Below, piece after piece: positions 23,926-34,666 of a DNA stretch of 64,000 bases (its first letter is position 1; each line of letters begins with the position of its first letter). The notes beneath the pieces were generated by a model. That model was not told the origin of the DNA. It made no database searches and worked only from the letters and a program-made list of their open reading frames with translations. Source of the DNA: Lepisosteus oculatus (Eukaryota; Chordata; Actinopteri; Semionotiformes; Lepisosteidae); contig NC_090709.1 in the NCBI RefSeq assembly GCF_040954835.1, positions 41,114,490-41,178,489 on the forward strand, read 5' to 3'. The position numbers and the translations under genes are program-made.

Positions 23926-24715
23926 TTCAAGAGGTCTCCAGAAATGTCTGGTGGGGAATTTCCACATCTAAAGGTTTTGTGATTTTGCCAGATATGGATG
24001 ATTGTGCTCTGATCAATACTCCTGATGTCAAAGACAGGGGGATGAATACTGTCCAGAGTTCATTAACTATGCAATGTTACACATTGGTGAAACTGAGTAC
24101 CGTTCATTTATGACCCAGCAGAAAAACAAATAACGTTTATAAATGGTGTTTGATTTCCAGTCACAAAATGCACAGTGCTATTAAACTTCCGATCAGTTAA
24201 AAACCAACAGGTGATCGATTCTTCCTGATCTTCATTGATCTTCCGTTCACATGGACCCGATTTATAATCTGCCTCCCACTGTCCTGGTGCACAGGACCAC
24301 CCCAAGAATGAATAAAACAAGAAACGTCCACTAATTAGTCTTTATTGGTGAATAGATTGTCCCCAGCTTGTAACCGCGAATGAAATTTGAGTTGTTTTCA
24401 GCAGAAGCCGTCACCTTTTTTTTTTTAAGGCGAAGGAGATGGAAATGCACGTCTACTTAAACTCCATTTTTAATTAAAAAAAAAACACCAAGGCGAAAAG
24501 ATTTGTAATTATCTCCAGCGACTTTCTGTTTTTTTGTTTTTGTTCGTCCTTCTGTTTTTCAGACGGCGTCTCCTTTGCTCGTGTCGTTTGATGGTGATGT
24601 TCAGTCGCGCCAGGTGCCCACAGGGCGGCGCTGTGGCCGGCTTTGTTTTTGAGTCAGGCAGCGCGTCGGCCGCCAAAGACGGCGCGGAGGACCCCGCCTC
24701 CCCCCCCCCCCGTGC
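23926..24715. other. Unique DNA between the class I gene and the snoRNA host gene
   Basis: No exon recognised. The minus strand has accAATAAAgactaatt near 24330, a possible poly(A) signal with no gene to attach it to. From about 24590 it is CpG-rich and leads into the SNHG32 promoter. Confidence 0.35.
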
Positions 24716-24760
24716 GCGTGTATAAGACGGGCTGCACGTGAGTCTCGCTTCCTTCTCGTC
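24690..24760 (+). promoter_or_regulatory. 5'-TOP promoter of SNHG32
   Basis: CpG-rich sequence with a TATA-like gtataagac (24719-24727). About 25 bp downstream is a pyrimidine tract, ctcgcttccttctcg (24743-24758), fitting the 5' terminal oligopyrimidine start used by ribosomal protein and snoRNA host genes. The exact start base is a guess (C near 24746-24748). Confidence 0.6.
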
Positions 24761-25113
24761 GCTGGTTCTGCAGGCATGGCGGAGGTGAGGCGGTTGTCCT
24801 GGGGTCTTAACGGGATATTATTATTATTATTATTATTATTTTATTATTATTATTATTAGCACAAGCAGTCTGAGGGGTCCTAGGTGTTCAGAAATACCGC
24901 TTAGGCTGCAGTCCACGTCTCAACTTGAGGATTGTTTTACATGTGCGTTGGACCTTGCATCGGAACCGGGCAGGGTGACCGGACCGGCCTGTGTTCTTCT
25001 GAAATGACTTGTCATTTGTAGCAGCTGGGCCTTGATAATGTGGTTTTTGGACAAAATAAGACGCCAGAAGTTGGATGTAATTCGGGAGCGCGGGGACGCG
25101 CCTGGCGGGGACG

Positions 25114-25188
25114 CGCGCGGGGATGAGCCAGCAGACTAGAGTCTCTGATGACGTCATGAAGCTCTTTCACAGTGCACTGAGCGCGCTC
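25114..25188 (+). ncRNA. SNORD52: C/D box snoRNA SNORD52, copy 1
   Basis: Lies in intron 1 of SNHG32. A guide element, CAGACTAGAGTC, lies directly before D' (TCTGA), is complementary to GACTCTAGTCTG of the large-subunit rRNA, and places a U opposite the fifth base before the D' box. This fits the known SNORD52 target (28S Um3904 in human numbering). The D box is CTGA (25177-25180). The terminal stem is gcgcgc/gcgcgc. The C box reads GGGATGA, one mismatch from RTGATGA, so this copy may be less efficient than copy 2. Confidence 0.8.
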
Positions 25189-25894
25189 CCCGCCACGGAG
25201 ACCATGTGCGTCTGTGTGTGTGTGTGTGTTGGGTGGGGAATCTCGCTCGCTTTCACGCGTGTTGGGTGGGGTGAGCATCTGTAACGGGGCGTGTATTAAT
25301 GCGTGCGCGCGTTCCCAGGGTTCGGGAGACGAGCCGTCCCGGGTGGCGGTGGAGATCCCGGACTACACGCAGAGAGGCGGGAGGAGGAGACTTCGGGTAC
25401 GTGACGCTGCGGGTTTCTCTTCCGGCTGCGTTGGTCTCTTCCGGGTCGTTGGAAGAGCTTCCTCGGTCCCGTTTTCCGGCCGGTTTGGAGTCGCGAAAGC
25501 GGAGCTGTGGGACCGCCGGGACTGTTGGGTTGGCGTCTAAGGGGCGTGTTGCTGCACCCCCAAAATCGGTTTGCAGGGGAGGGGAGGGGCTTCTGCTGTA
25601 GTGCTGTCCATGTGGAGTCTGCACGTTCTCCCTGCGGTCGGGTGGGCTTCATCCCACAGACCAGCAAGTTAACGGGTTGGGGTCTGGGAGAACTGGCTCT
25701 GGAGTGTGTGCCTGTGGGTCAGGCGGGGTGGACGTGTGGGCACCGGTGTGGTGGTGTCCAGGCACTGACCTTTCTTCATTCCTTCCTTCCTTCCAGGGGG
25801 TGATGTAGCGTTTGACCGGGTGCTGGGAGCCTGGACGGTTGGACCTCAAGGTGAGCCTTTGAAGTGCATTTGAAATTGGGGTGGTGGGGGTAGG

Positions 25895-26555
25895 AGGTGC
25901 ATCCTTACACCGACAGTGGTAGGGGTGGGGAACAAGCTGCCCAGTCCGTGTGGCTGAAGCCGATACCCGGGCTTCTCTCCAGACACAGCTGGGTGAGCTC
26001 CTCCAGTCAGGACAGGGGGCTCTTCTGTACACAGAGGGGGGTGGGGGTGGGGAACAAGCTGCCCAGCCCTGTGGTTGAAGCCGATACCCCGGCTCCTCTC
26101 CAGATACAGCTGGGTGAGCTCCTCCAGTCAGGACAGGAGGCTCTTCTGTACACAGAGGGGGGTGGGGGTGGGGAACAAGCTGCCCAGCCCTGTGGTTGAA
26201 GCCGATACCCTGGCTTCTCTCCAGACACAGCTGGGTGAGCTCCTCCAGTCAGGCCAGGAGGCTCTACTGTACACAGAGGGTGGTGGGGGTGTGGAACAAG
26301 CTGCCCAGCCCTGTGGTTGAAGCCGATACCCTGGCTTCTCTCCAGACACAGCTGGGTGAGCTCCTCCAGTCAGGACAGGAGGCTCTGCTGTACACAGTGG
26401 GGCGGGGGTGGGGAACAAGCTGCCCAGCCCTGTGGTTGAAGCCGATACCCTGGCTCCTCTCCAGACACAGCTGGGTGAGCTCCTCCAGTCAGGACAGGAG
26501 GCTCTACTGTACACAGAGAGTGGCGGGGGTGGGGAACAAGCTGCCCAGCCCGGGA
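25895..26555 (+). repeat. LINE-derived tandem repeat (about 120 bp) in SNHG32 intron 3
   Basis: Five to six copies of the gtggggaacaagctgcccag/gttgaagccgatacc unit, as at 18.96 kb, directly before SNORD52 copy 2. Confidence 0.88.
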
Positions 26556-26585
26556 GCAGTTCACTTCCGGGCCGGGCGGGGGGGC

Positions 26586-26662
26586 GTGCGCGATGATGAG
26601 CCAGCAGACTAGAGTCTCTGATGACCTCATGAAGCTCTTTCACAGTGCACTGAGCGCGCTCC
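26586..26662 (+). ncRNA. SNORD52: C/D box snoRNA SNORD52, copy 2
   Basis: Lies in intron 3 of SNHG32. Same guide and D' box as copy 1, with a perfect C box ATGATGA (26593-26599) and D box CTGA (26650-26653). The terminal stem is longer (ggggcg.gcgcg with gcgcgc.cccc). Similarity to copy 1 continues about 20 bp past the D box (gcgcgctccccgc(c/t)acggagacc), showing that the copies arose by segmental duplication. This copy looks the more canonical one. Confidence 0.85.
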
Positions 26663-26919
26663 CCGCTACGGAGACCTGTAGGCACGGGTTCGATTTGTCT
26701 TTTTTTTTTTCCCTTCGGTGTCTGAACTGGCTTTTCGTGAACTCACTCACTCTCTCTCTCTGTCTCGGGTTCACAGGTGGGGCTCGAAGTCTGACCCCCC
26801 GAGGTGATGGGGGGGAGCCCAGATCGAGGACGAGGAGGGGGACCGACCCGTTTGTAGGTGAGTCTGGGGTCCCCGGCCCTGCTGTGGGGCGCCCCCGAGC
26901 TTCTGTGGGGTGCATAGCC

Positions 26920-27275
26920 AAGTAGACCCCCCCCCCCCCCCCCCTGGTCTTGACCCATCATGGCCTCCTAATCACCCCCCTCTCTGAACTGGCTCCATCC
27001 CTCTGCTCTCCTCCCCACTGAGAGCTGCTGTGTGCTGAGTGGACTGGAGCATCATCCAGGTGGGGGCTGCACACTAGGGGGGGCTGGAGGGGATCCCCCT
27101 GACCTGGGAAGAGCTCTGAGTGGAGGGGTCCGGCCAGGCACTATACAACTAAGAAATCACACTGAATACCCTGTGCGCTGACCCACTCATCACAGCTTTT
27201 ACCTGTGAAGACCTCTTGAGTGGAGTGGTCTAGAAAGACGCTATACAAGTGTGGGGAATTATTATTCGTGTGTAT
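26920..27275 (+). mobile_element. SINE-like repeat (family B) 3' part, in SNHG32 intron 4
   Basis: A poly-C run is followed by gaccatcatgg-type sequence, gctgcacactagggggggct and gacctgggaagagctctgag, with tails ggcactatacaact and gacgctatacaagtg. Confidence 0.65.
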
Positions 27276-27681
27276 ATCATCTCTCCATCTGATGTGTCCC
27301 GCTTGTCTCGTCTCCTAGGCGTGGAGGAGCCCTGCTGAGGAAGACTAGGACTTTTGTGGGTGAACAAGACTGGGATGTTCCCTGTTGAGGTAATTCATTT
27401 TCCTCTCTTCTGCATGGATAGAAACTCCAGTTTTAGGGAACTTGACCACCCCTGACCTGGACAGCAGTGGTGCTCGGACGGTTCGTCCACACCTTAACTG
27501 GGGCGATGAATTACCCATCCTGCACTGCAGCTGTATCTGCAGCTTCCCGAGCTGCGCCTGGTGAGGCGAGCCAGGCGCCGGACTCCATCTTGGCTCCGGG
27601 GTGGGTGGGACGCGGGGAGTGCAGCGTTGGAGCCCTGAGCCAAAATGGCGGCCGCCGCGCGACAGTTTCTTGCCCCGGAGG

Positions 27682-27755
27682 CGTCGGTGATGAGTGCTTT
27701 AATTCGGTTCACTGACTTCTGTCGTGATGATAAACCCGCAGCGCACTGAGACCCT
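27682..27755 (+). ncRNA. SNORD48: C/D box snoRNA SNORD48
   Basis: Lies in intron 5 of SNHG32. The boxes are C GTGATGA (27687-27693), D' CTGA (27712-27715), C' GTGATGA (27724-27730) and D CTGA (27746-27749), with a short terminal stem gtc/gac. The guide before D, CCCGCAGCGC, is complementary to GCGCTGCGGG of the large-subunit rRNA and matches the 3' half of human SNORD48 (target 28S Cm2279). The guide before D', TTCGGTTCA, is complementary to TGAACCGAA, immediately next to that site in the rRNA, suggesting two guides for neighbouring positions or extra pairing. Confidence 0.85.
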
Positions 27756-28329
27756 CTTCGCTGTGTGCGCCACAGCGCCCTCTGCATGGTGGGAGGGGGG
27801 AGGTGAACCTTTTAATCTGGCAGGAAGTAGTTGCGTCCGTCTAGATTACTGGGTCTTGTGCGTACCCAGTGCCAGATTTTCATGCCTCTTTTTCACTTAG
27901 TACCCAGACAAGCAGCTCAAGCTTCTGTTTGTCCAGACCTAGAACAGGAACTAGCTTATTTTGATGGCATGTTCAGGGCAACCTGTTCTTAAGCAGTGGT
28001 TCGGTCCAGGTGCCCCTTTCCTGGACCTCGGTGTTTTGCGGTGGACTCTACCATCTCCTGTTGGAGGAGGGGTGCCCTTCTAACTCTGTCCCCTTGTTTA
28101 TGCAGGGAGTGAAGACGTCGGGGGAGGAGCAGGAAGTCCAGGGACTGGACGAGCGCTTGAGCTTTGTGGATGCTGTCCATTCCGTCTGCTCCTTTTCTTT
28201 ATTTTTGTAATTAAACGTTTGGAAACGGTCTCCTTCGAGTCCTGCTTGATTCCTGGGGTGGGATGGCGTGGGTAGTTTCGGTTCTGTCGGTAACCGAGTG
28301 GGTTCTCTTTCCTGGTCGGCTGTGCAGTG

Positions 28330-29148
28330 GGGCCACTGGTGCAGAACGCTTGCTGTGCGTCTCTCAGGTGGGCCTTACTGGTGCAGAACGCTTGCTGTGC
28401 GTCTCTCAGGTGGGCCTTACTGGTGCAGAACGCTTGCTGTGCGTCTCTCAGGTGGGCCTTACTGGTGCAGAACGCTTGCTGTGGGCCTCTCAGGTGGGCC
28501 TTACTGGTGCAGAACGCTTGCTGTGCGTCTCTCAGGTGGGCCTTACTGGTGCAGAACGTTTGCTGTGCGTCTCTCAGGTGGGCCTTGCTGGTGCAGAATA
28601 ATTGCTGTGCGTCTCTCAGGTGGGCCTTGCTGGTGCAGAATAATTGCTGTGCGTCTCAGGTGGGCCTTACTGGTGCAGAATAATTGCTGTGCGTCTCTCA
28701 GGTGGGCCTTACTGGTGCAGAATGATTGCTGTGGGCCTTACTGGTGCAGGATGATTGCCGTGCGTCTCTCAGGTGGGCCTTACTGGTGCAGAATGATTGC
28801 TGTGCGTCTCTCAGGTGGGGCCACTGGTGCAGAATGATTGCTGTGCGTCTCTCAGGTGGGCCTTGCTGGTGCAGAATGATTGCTGTGCGTCTCTCAGGTG
28901 GGCCTTACTGGTGCAGAACGCTTGCCGTGCGTCTCTCAGGTGGGCCTTACTGGTGCAGAATGATTGCTGTGGGCCTTACTGGTGCAGAATGATTGCCGTG
29001 TGTCTCTCAGGTGGGCCTTACTGGTGCAGAATGATTGCCGTGCGTCTCTCAGGTGGGCCTTACTGGTGCAGAATGATTGCCGTGCGTCTCTCAGGTGGGC
29101 CTTACTGGTGCAGAACGATTGCTGTGCGTCTCCCAGCTCGGGGGTCAC
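28330..29148. repeat. 42-bp minisatellite
   Basis: About 19 copies of ggtgggccttactggtgcag + aatgattgctgtgcgtctct + ca, in three subtypes (aacgcttgct, aataattgct, aatgattgc(t/c)) arranged in blocks. It starts about 100 bp after the SNHG32 end. The 42-bp length keeps several frames open, so the ORFs of 100-190 aa here are by-products. Confidence 0.92.
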
Positions 29149-30104
29149 TGGCAAGAACGATCACTGCGCCTCTCCAAGGTGGGACTGCTCTTTACCAGAG
29201 GAGGGAGAGTGTCCCATTCTGTACATGTCCTGAAACTTGACAAACGCCTCTGTCCTGTTAAGACTGGACCCCCTCCTGGTCTCGGGTGGGTTTCGTTCTC
29301 GGTTGCAGACCGATTTGTGAAGGGCGAGCGGACAAAAAAGGTCTGCTGGGAGCTGTGGGGATCGATCGTTACAGCGGTTCATCTGCAGGGCCTGAGCGCG
29401 GTTCTGCTCGATGATGAAGACGAATCTTCCGTTTCTGTTCGTGTTGGGCCCCTGTGCTTCGTCGGTTCTGCCACTAGGTGGCGGTGTTACCCTCCGCCCA
29501 TACACACCCACACAGGGGAGAGAGGGCGGCGGTACCGGTCCGCCCAGCTGGGGCGGGAGGCTAAAGATAGATCCTGTGGGACAGCTGGAATGTGCTGCAG
29601 GCTGCTCCGAGGAGAGGGTGTGTTTCAGCTGGAGTCAGCAAAAAAAAAGGGCATTAACAGACCGAAACGCTTCTGCGTGCCAGAGAAACGCTGGAGCACG
29701 GCCCCTACCGAGCGTCTCGGCATCGCCTTGCAACTCTTCACGAAGGTCGCTTATCCCGTTTCCCAGGGCCCTGCGCTGACGATTCCTCACGCTCTTGGTG
29801 AAGACAACAACCGTGGGCGGCTCTCGGCAGCGCACTTGTCCATCTTGTTGGTGCGCAAAGTGTTAGAATAATCATCCTTACACTTGTCCTAGCGCTTTTC
29901 TGGACAGAAAACTCAAAAGCTCTTCCCACCTGAAAGTAAGGTGCCGTCCCGCCCCGCGTGACCCCCCCCAAAACCCCCCCGGCACACACATCTCATCCCG
30001 CCCCCTCGGTTGCCACCGACCAATCACAGCCCCAGCAGGCCATACCGGAAAGTCAACTCCCATAGGACGGCGGAGACGTCCATCGCAGCAAGAGAACGCC
30101 TCTT
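29149..30104. other. Unique, CpG-containing DNA; no gene established
   Basis: An open frame continues on the plus strand from the minisatellite to 29871 but has no recognisable domain. A CCAAT motif (gaccaatcacag) is near 30018. The stretch around 29880-29935 (agcgcttttctggacagaaa) is a SINE fragment. Confidence 0.35.
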
Positions 30105-30315
30105 GATGATAATAATAATTGCTGACACTTATATAGCGCTTTTCTGGACACTCCACTCAAAGCGCTTTACAGGTAATGGGGATCCCCTCCACCACCACCA
30201 GTGTGCAGCCCCCACCTGGGGCCATAGTGTGCCAGTCCTCTCCCCACACACCAGCTCTCAGTGGGGAGGAGAGCAGAGTGATGTTCAGAGAGGGGGTTAT
30301 TAGGAGGCCACGATA
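30105..30315 (-). mobile_element. SINE-like repeat (family B), reversed
   Basis: Read on the minus strand it ends in gcgctatataagtgtcagc. It contains gtgggggctgcacactggtg and tctgctctcctccccactga, the same body as at 26.95-27.15 kb. Confidence 0.7.
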
Positions 30316-30774
30316 GGTTCAATGTGGACAACTTATGCACTGGGTTTTTTTCTTTTACAATATCGACAGTCAAACGTGTCCAGGATGGGCAACTACTTCA
30401 ATGACCCAGCTTCTACAGACAATATGAATGCATCTTCATTTGACAAAACCTGGTCTTGCCAAAATATCAGACAGCCGTTTGGAGTATATTTGAACAAAAG
30501 TAGTACAAGTATTTTTGTACTTTTGTGTAATTAATAAATATGCATTTTGTGCAATTAAGTAATCTGTATAAGTTAATGTTTAGACTTTTTTTGAAAAATG
30601 CTGATTCTATCTATATCCTGTTTGAAGTAGTTAAGTGCAATTGTATTTTTTGGGGGGCTTGGTGTTAAATAAGTATTGACAGTGGCTGAACTGTTGGATT
30701 TAAAAGGACTGCTGACATGAGATTGCTGTAAAATTGCTGATCAGAGAATGTGAAACTGGATAATTTAAAAAAAA
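30316..30774. other. AT-rich unique DNA, no feature recognised
   Basis: AT-rich sequence without exon signals. An ORF at 30322-30534 has no domain. Confidence 0.35.
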
Positions 30775-30905
30775 AAATGATTGGTAAGGGCCGATGGGAA
30801 ATGTGGCCAGGACACTGGGGTTACACCCCTACTCTTTTCGAGAGACACCCTGGGATTGTTAATGAGGACAGAGAGTCAGGTTTTACGTCTCATCCAAAGG
30901 ATGAG
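30775..30905 (-). mobile_element. SINE-like repeat (family B) 5' part, reversed
   Basis: Contains, on the minus strand, catcctttggatgagacgta and cattaacaatcccagggtgt, matching the copies at 12.1 and 18.1 kb. Confidence 0.7.
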
Positions 30906-31319
30906 AGGGAAATTCGTGTAAGCGAAACTACAAATAAACCAGGCAGACTTTATTTGGCAAAGATACTGAATATCTTCCGACCCCCCCCCCTGTAGTCTAG
31001 CGCTACAGGGTAAAACCTCAAACTGGGGGACGCGAGTAGATTTTCCACTTCTGAAATATGAAGCGACACCTTTTCGCTCGTCAGAGGGCTACAAAAAAAG
31101 GCGATCGCTTTTTAAGCGGTCTCCATCTTTCACCACCGCCAGGAAAACGCTCACATCCAAGCTCAGAAAGATGCAGGTCTCCATGCCAGAGGGCAGCACG
31201 GCTGTCCCTGTTGTGTGTACAAAGAAATAAACAAAGACATCTTCTAAGGCGCTATATAAGTGTAAGCAATTTTATTATTATTATTGTTGTTGTTGTTGTT
31301 GTTATTGCTACGGGCTCAA

Positions 31320-34300
31320 TCGCCAAGCCAGGCGCGCGTCCGGTGACGGGGCCCCTCCGAGCCGCCGTAGTTGTAGTCCGCTCGGCTGCTTCCGGCTTCC
31401 GTCCCGGCGCTGGCTGGCTGCTGCTGCAGCAGTCTCGCCTGCTGTGAGCGTGTGAGAGAGAGAGAGACGCACACAGAGAGAGCTGGACGACTTCCCAACA
31501 AGCAGCGACTGGGAACGGGGAGAAAACTGGGAGACGGGAGGCAGGTCGGGAGCAGACCCTCTCCCCCTCCAACATTACAGAGGCCCGTCGCCTGCCACCT
31601 CTGCAGAAAGGGACAATAACGAGCGACAGCTTTCTGCGGGACACTCCTCCTCCTCCTCCCTGGATTTGAGACATGCCAGAGAACGAGGAACTTCCGACTA
31701 AAACTTTTAAGTTGTTTTTTTTTTCTGCGCTCTCTGGGTTAAACGGCGGTGTTTTTTTGGAGGGGAGGGTCGACTCGATCTAACTCCTTTTAAACGTTGT
31801 TGTTGGTGGTGTTTTTTTTTTTCTTGGTTTAAATAGAGGCGGGCAGGGGCGCAACGCGAGTGTATTGGTAGCGAAGAACCAGCCGGTGTTTCTCTCGGGT
31901 TCGGCTCTGGAGGGGGAAGAGAAGGATTTATTTTTTTTTGGTTCTTTCTTGCAGGAGTCTGCTTCGTCTCCCGTGTCGTGGAATTAACCCTTTAATTTTT
32001 TAAGGAAGGAGGGTCCAACTTCTCTGGGTTTTTGGGAATCGCGGTCGAACTTTGGCCGGACTTTGAGCGCTGTGGGGACGGGAGAGTTTTGGACCCGGGA
32101 CTGGTCCCCTGTCAAGTCGGATTAAGTCGTTTTTAAGGGGGTTTCTCGGCGCCCGACAGCCCAGTGTTGCCGGCTCGGTGGAAAGGAATTCGGGAGACGG
32201 CGAGGAAGTGTGTGTGGGTGTGGGACCGGGGGGGGAGAGTCACGGAGGAGGTCTTCCTGGGCCCCCCCACGCGTGAAGGGGAGGAGCGGGGAGCTGGTGG
32301 CTCCTGACCCCGCAGCCCAGCAGCTCAGCCCGACCCGGAACCGAGCTGGACCGGACTTTTCGCAGGCAGAGAAGGAGAGAGAGAGAGAGAGAGGGCGGGC
32401 CCGCTTTGCGACGTTGAAATGGAGTTTTACACTATTGAACACAACGGAAATCGATAAAGGGCCGGCAGCTCGATCAGAGGACGTGGAGAAGGAAAACCAG
32501 ACCTTGGACCTCCCCGAAAAGACAACACAGCACCCCCTTCGGCCAGAACAGACCAAGCTGGGGTGGGGTGCAGACCCACGGCCGCACTCCCGCGAGTCGT
32601 GGCGAGTTTCTGGGTGTAAACGCGCTGTCGGGGGAATTTTCTCCTCTCTGTGCTCCGGGAGGTGACGCGCAGGCAGCTGTTTGTGTGTGTGTGTGGGGGA
32701 GAAGGAGGAGTCGGCGCTTTTATCCCATATTCCTTAATAAGGACAGGCACGGCGGAAACAACCCCCGCCCGCCCGCCCCGCTGGAGCCGGGAGATACTTC
32801 GCGTTAGCAGGACCCGAGCGGGTCGGGTTGTTACCCCACCAAAAAAATAAAATAAATAAAACCTCCCCCCATTTGCGGTGAGGGCGGGCCGGAGTCGAAC
32901 CGAGCCCAAGCCCAAGTGAGCAGGCGGTTCGGAAATACCCTCGTGGGGGGAGGAGGGCAAGTTTAGCGAGGAGGAAGTGGGGGACCGATTGATCAATCGA
33001 TTGGGCATTTCGGTTCCTTTGAATGATCAAACTCCGTGGTCGCCGGCCCCTATTGTGTTAAACAGAACCAAGCTGTCGGGACGGCCGTGCTGTGCGATCC
33101 TAGGAGGGCCTGTGTCGTCTGAGAGGGCAGGAGGGAAGAGATTCAGTCCGGTCTGTGACACACACACACACATATACACACACCTGCCCGGCCGCGGGGT
33201 ATCGCGTGGCTCCCCGGGACAGGACGGCCCACGGGGAGTCGTCCCGAACTCGGGCTCCCCTTGAAGCGAAACCTCGGGCCGAGGCTTCCCAGAGAGGGAG
33301 AAAGAAAGAAAACACACACACACACACAACAGGAGTTATTGACCGGTTTTGGTGAGCGAAACGACTCCCCCTTCACAGTGCGGCCGCTTGGTCTCTCTCT
33401 CAAAGGAACTGGAGCCCAGCCCCGCCGTGTTCGAACACACCTCGTTCTCTGGGACAATATATTTAAAAAAAAAATCAAAACAAAACCACGAATTTACATC
33501 AGTCGGACGCTTTTTAGTTGTTGTTGTTTTTTTTTTTCCTGTGGGGCGAAATTTATGTTTGAGGGAACAACAACAACAACATATATATATATATTTCCGG
33601 GGACTAAATAACACGACTCGAAAGATTTGAGAGCTGAAGGTTTGTGGCTTTTGTCGTTTTTTGTTTTGTCGTTTTTTGTTGTTGTCCAAAGCGAGTCTAA
33701 CTCGGGTCCGTTCCGTGCCTCGGTAGTTTGTAGCGAGTTTATTCTCCAAAACGCACGGGTTTCTTTTTGTCGTTTGGGGGGGTTTGACATCACCTTTTTT
33801 TAACTCCTGCGGAACTGCCGTGTTTCTGAGTTCTCTCTGTCGGGCTTTTCGGGCTTTGCGTCCTCCGAAACGACACCCCCCGACAGACTTTTTTGGGGTT
33901 TTTTTTTTTACGACAGAAAGTCCAGGGGGCGCAACTTTTTGTCGCGTAAACCACCACGACGCCAACTTCTCCGCCACCTGGGCCAGCGGCCGGCCGTGCG
34001 CGCAGGTAACCGGGCGGGCCGCCATCTTTGTTCTCCTGCGCTCCCAGCTCCTCTCCCTCTCCTCTTCTCCGTCGTTCGCGAAACACAGGGTAGAGGCGGG
34101 GGGCTAGTCCGGATCAATACCGAGGTGTGTTTCGACCCAAGGCGGTGGAGAACCGAGTTCTTGTGCCCGAAAACGTCCGTCCCTCGCGGGTTAAGAGACC
34201 TGTAACCTGACGGGACGGGCCGGAGATGCGCCCGCGGGGCCGACGCCTGGAGACGGACTTTATTTTGACTTTATTCATTTTTCCCCCCTCGCGAACCATC

Positions 34301-34660
34301 TGTCATTTTCCCCTGCCGAGAGCCCCACTAGTGGAAGGGAAGGCTCCTTTTTGAGGGGAAAACCTGTACACACACACACACACTTTGTGTGGCACTTTTT
34401 TTTTAGAGAGTTTTTCTTTCTTAGTACCTTTCGTTGTGGGGTTCCCCCCCAAAACCGGGTGGGGCGCACTGTGCGAACAGACTGTTTCCCAGGCCTGGTA
34501 AATAGTTCACCCCCTGCTGACGGAGGGATTCTGTTCGAGCCCTTAATTGCTTAATTGGACTTGCTAATTGCTTAATTGGGCCAGGCCGAAGCCCCGGCTT
34601 GGGGGGTTTAAAGAGACAGCGCCCCCCGACCGAGGGGAGTTGGGGACCACTGTTGGGGGG
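31320..34660 (+). promoter_or_regulatory. CpG-rich promoter and leader region upstream of C6orf47
   Basis: 3.3 kb of GC-rich single-copy DNA with many CpGs, purine runs and no domain-bearing ORF. An ETS-like ggctgcttccggcttccgtc (31385-31404) and GA repeats (31455-31465, 32371-32390) fit a TATA-less start. A possible first-exon donor, gcgcagGTAACC, is at about 33999-34010. The region probably holds the promoter and 5' UTR, perhaps with an intron, of the gene starting at 34667, but no start site can be fixed. (TG) and (AT) runs occur at 32680, 33160 and 33580. Confidence 0.4.
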
Positions 34661-34666
34661 GTAGAG

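Larger units (their letters stand above)
24746..28230 (+). ncRNA. SNHG32: snoRNA host gene SNHG32 (C6orf48), spliced, short exons
   Basis: Six small exons with good splice sites are read: 24746-24784, 25319-25396, 25797-25850, 26777-26857, 27319-27389 and 28106-about 28230. The last carries an ATTAAA signal near 28211. The first three exons join into an ORF of only 32 codons (MAEGSGDEPSRVAVEI..., stop TAG in exon 3), so the mature RNA has little coding capacity and is likely short-lived. Identification rests on the introns: intron 1 and intron 3 each carry SNORD52 and intron 5 carries SNORD48. These are the two snoRNAs hosted by human SNHG32 in the MHC class III region. Exon sequence itself is not expected to be conserved. 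The 5'-TOP start suggests growth-linked transcription together with ribosome synthesis. Exon 1 and exon 6 outer ends are approximate. Confidence 0.8.

Noticed and set aside
24330-24340. Poly(A) signal on the minus strand near 24.33 kb
   Set aside because: No minus-strand gene lies upstream of it; SNHG32 occupies the region on the plus strand.
29077-29871. 264-aa ORF downstream of SNHG32
   Set aside because: Begins inside the 42-bp minisatellite and has no recognisable domain or conserved motif.
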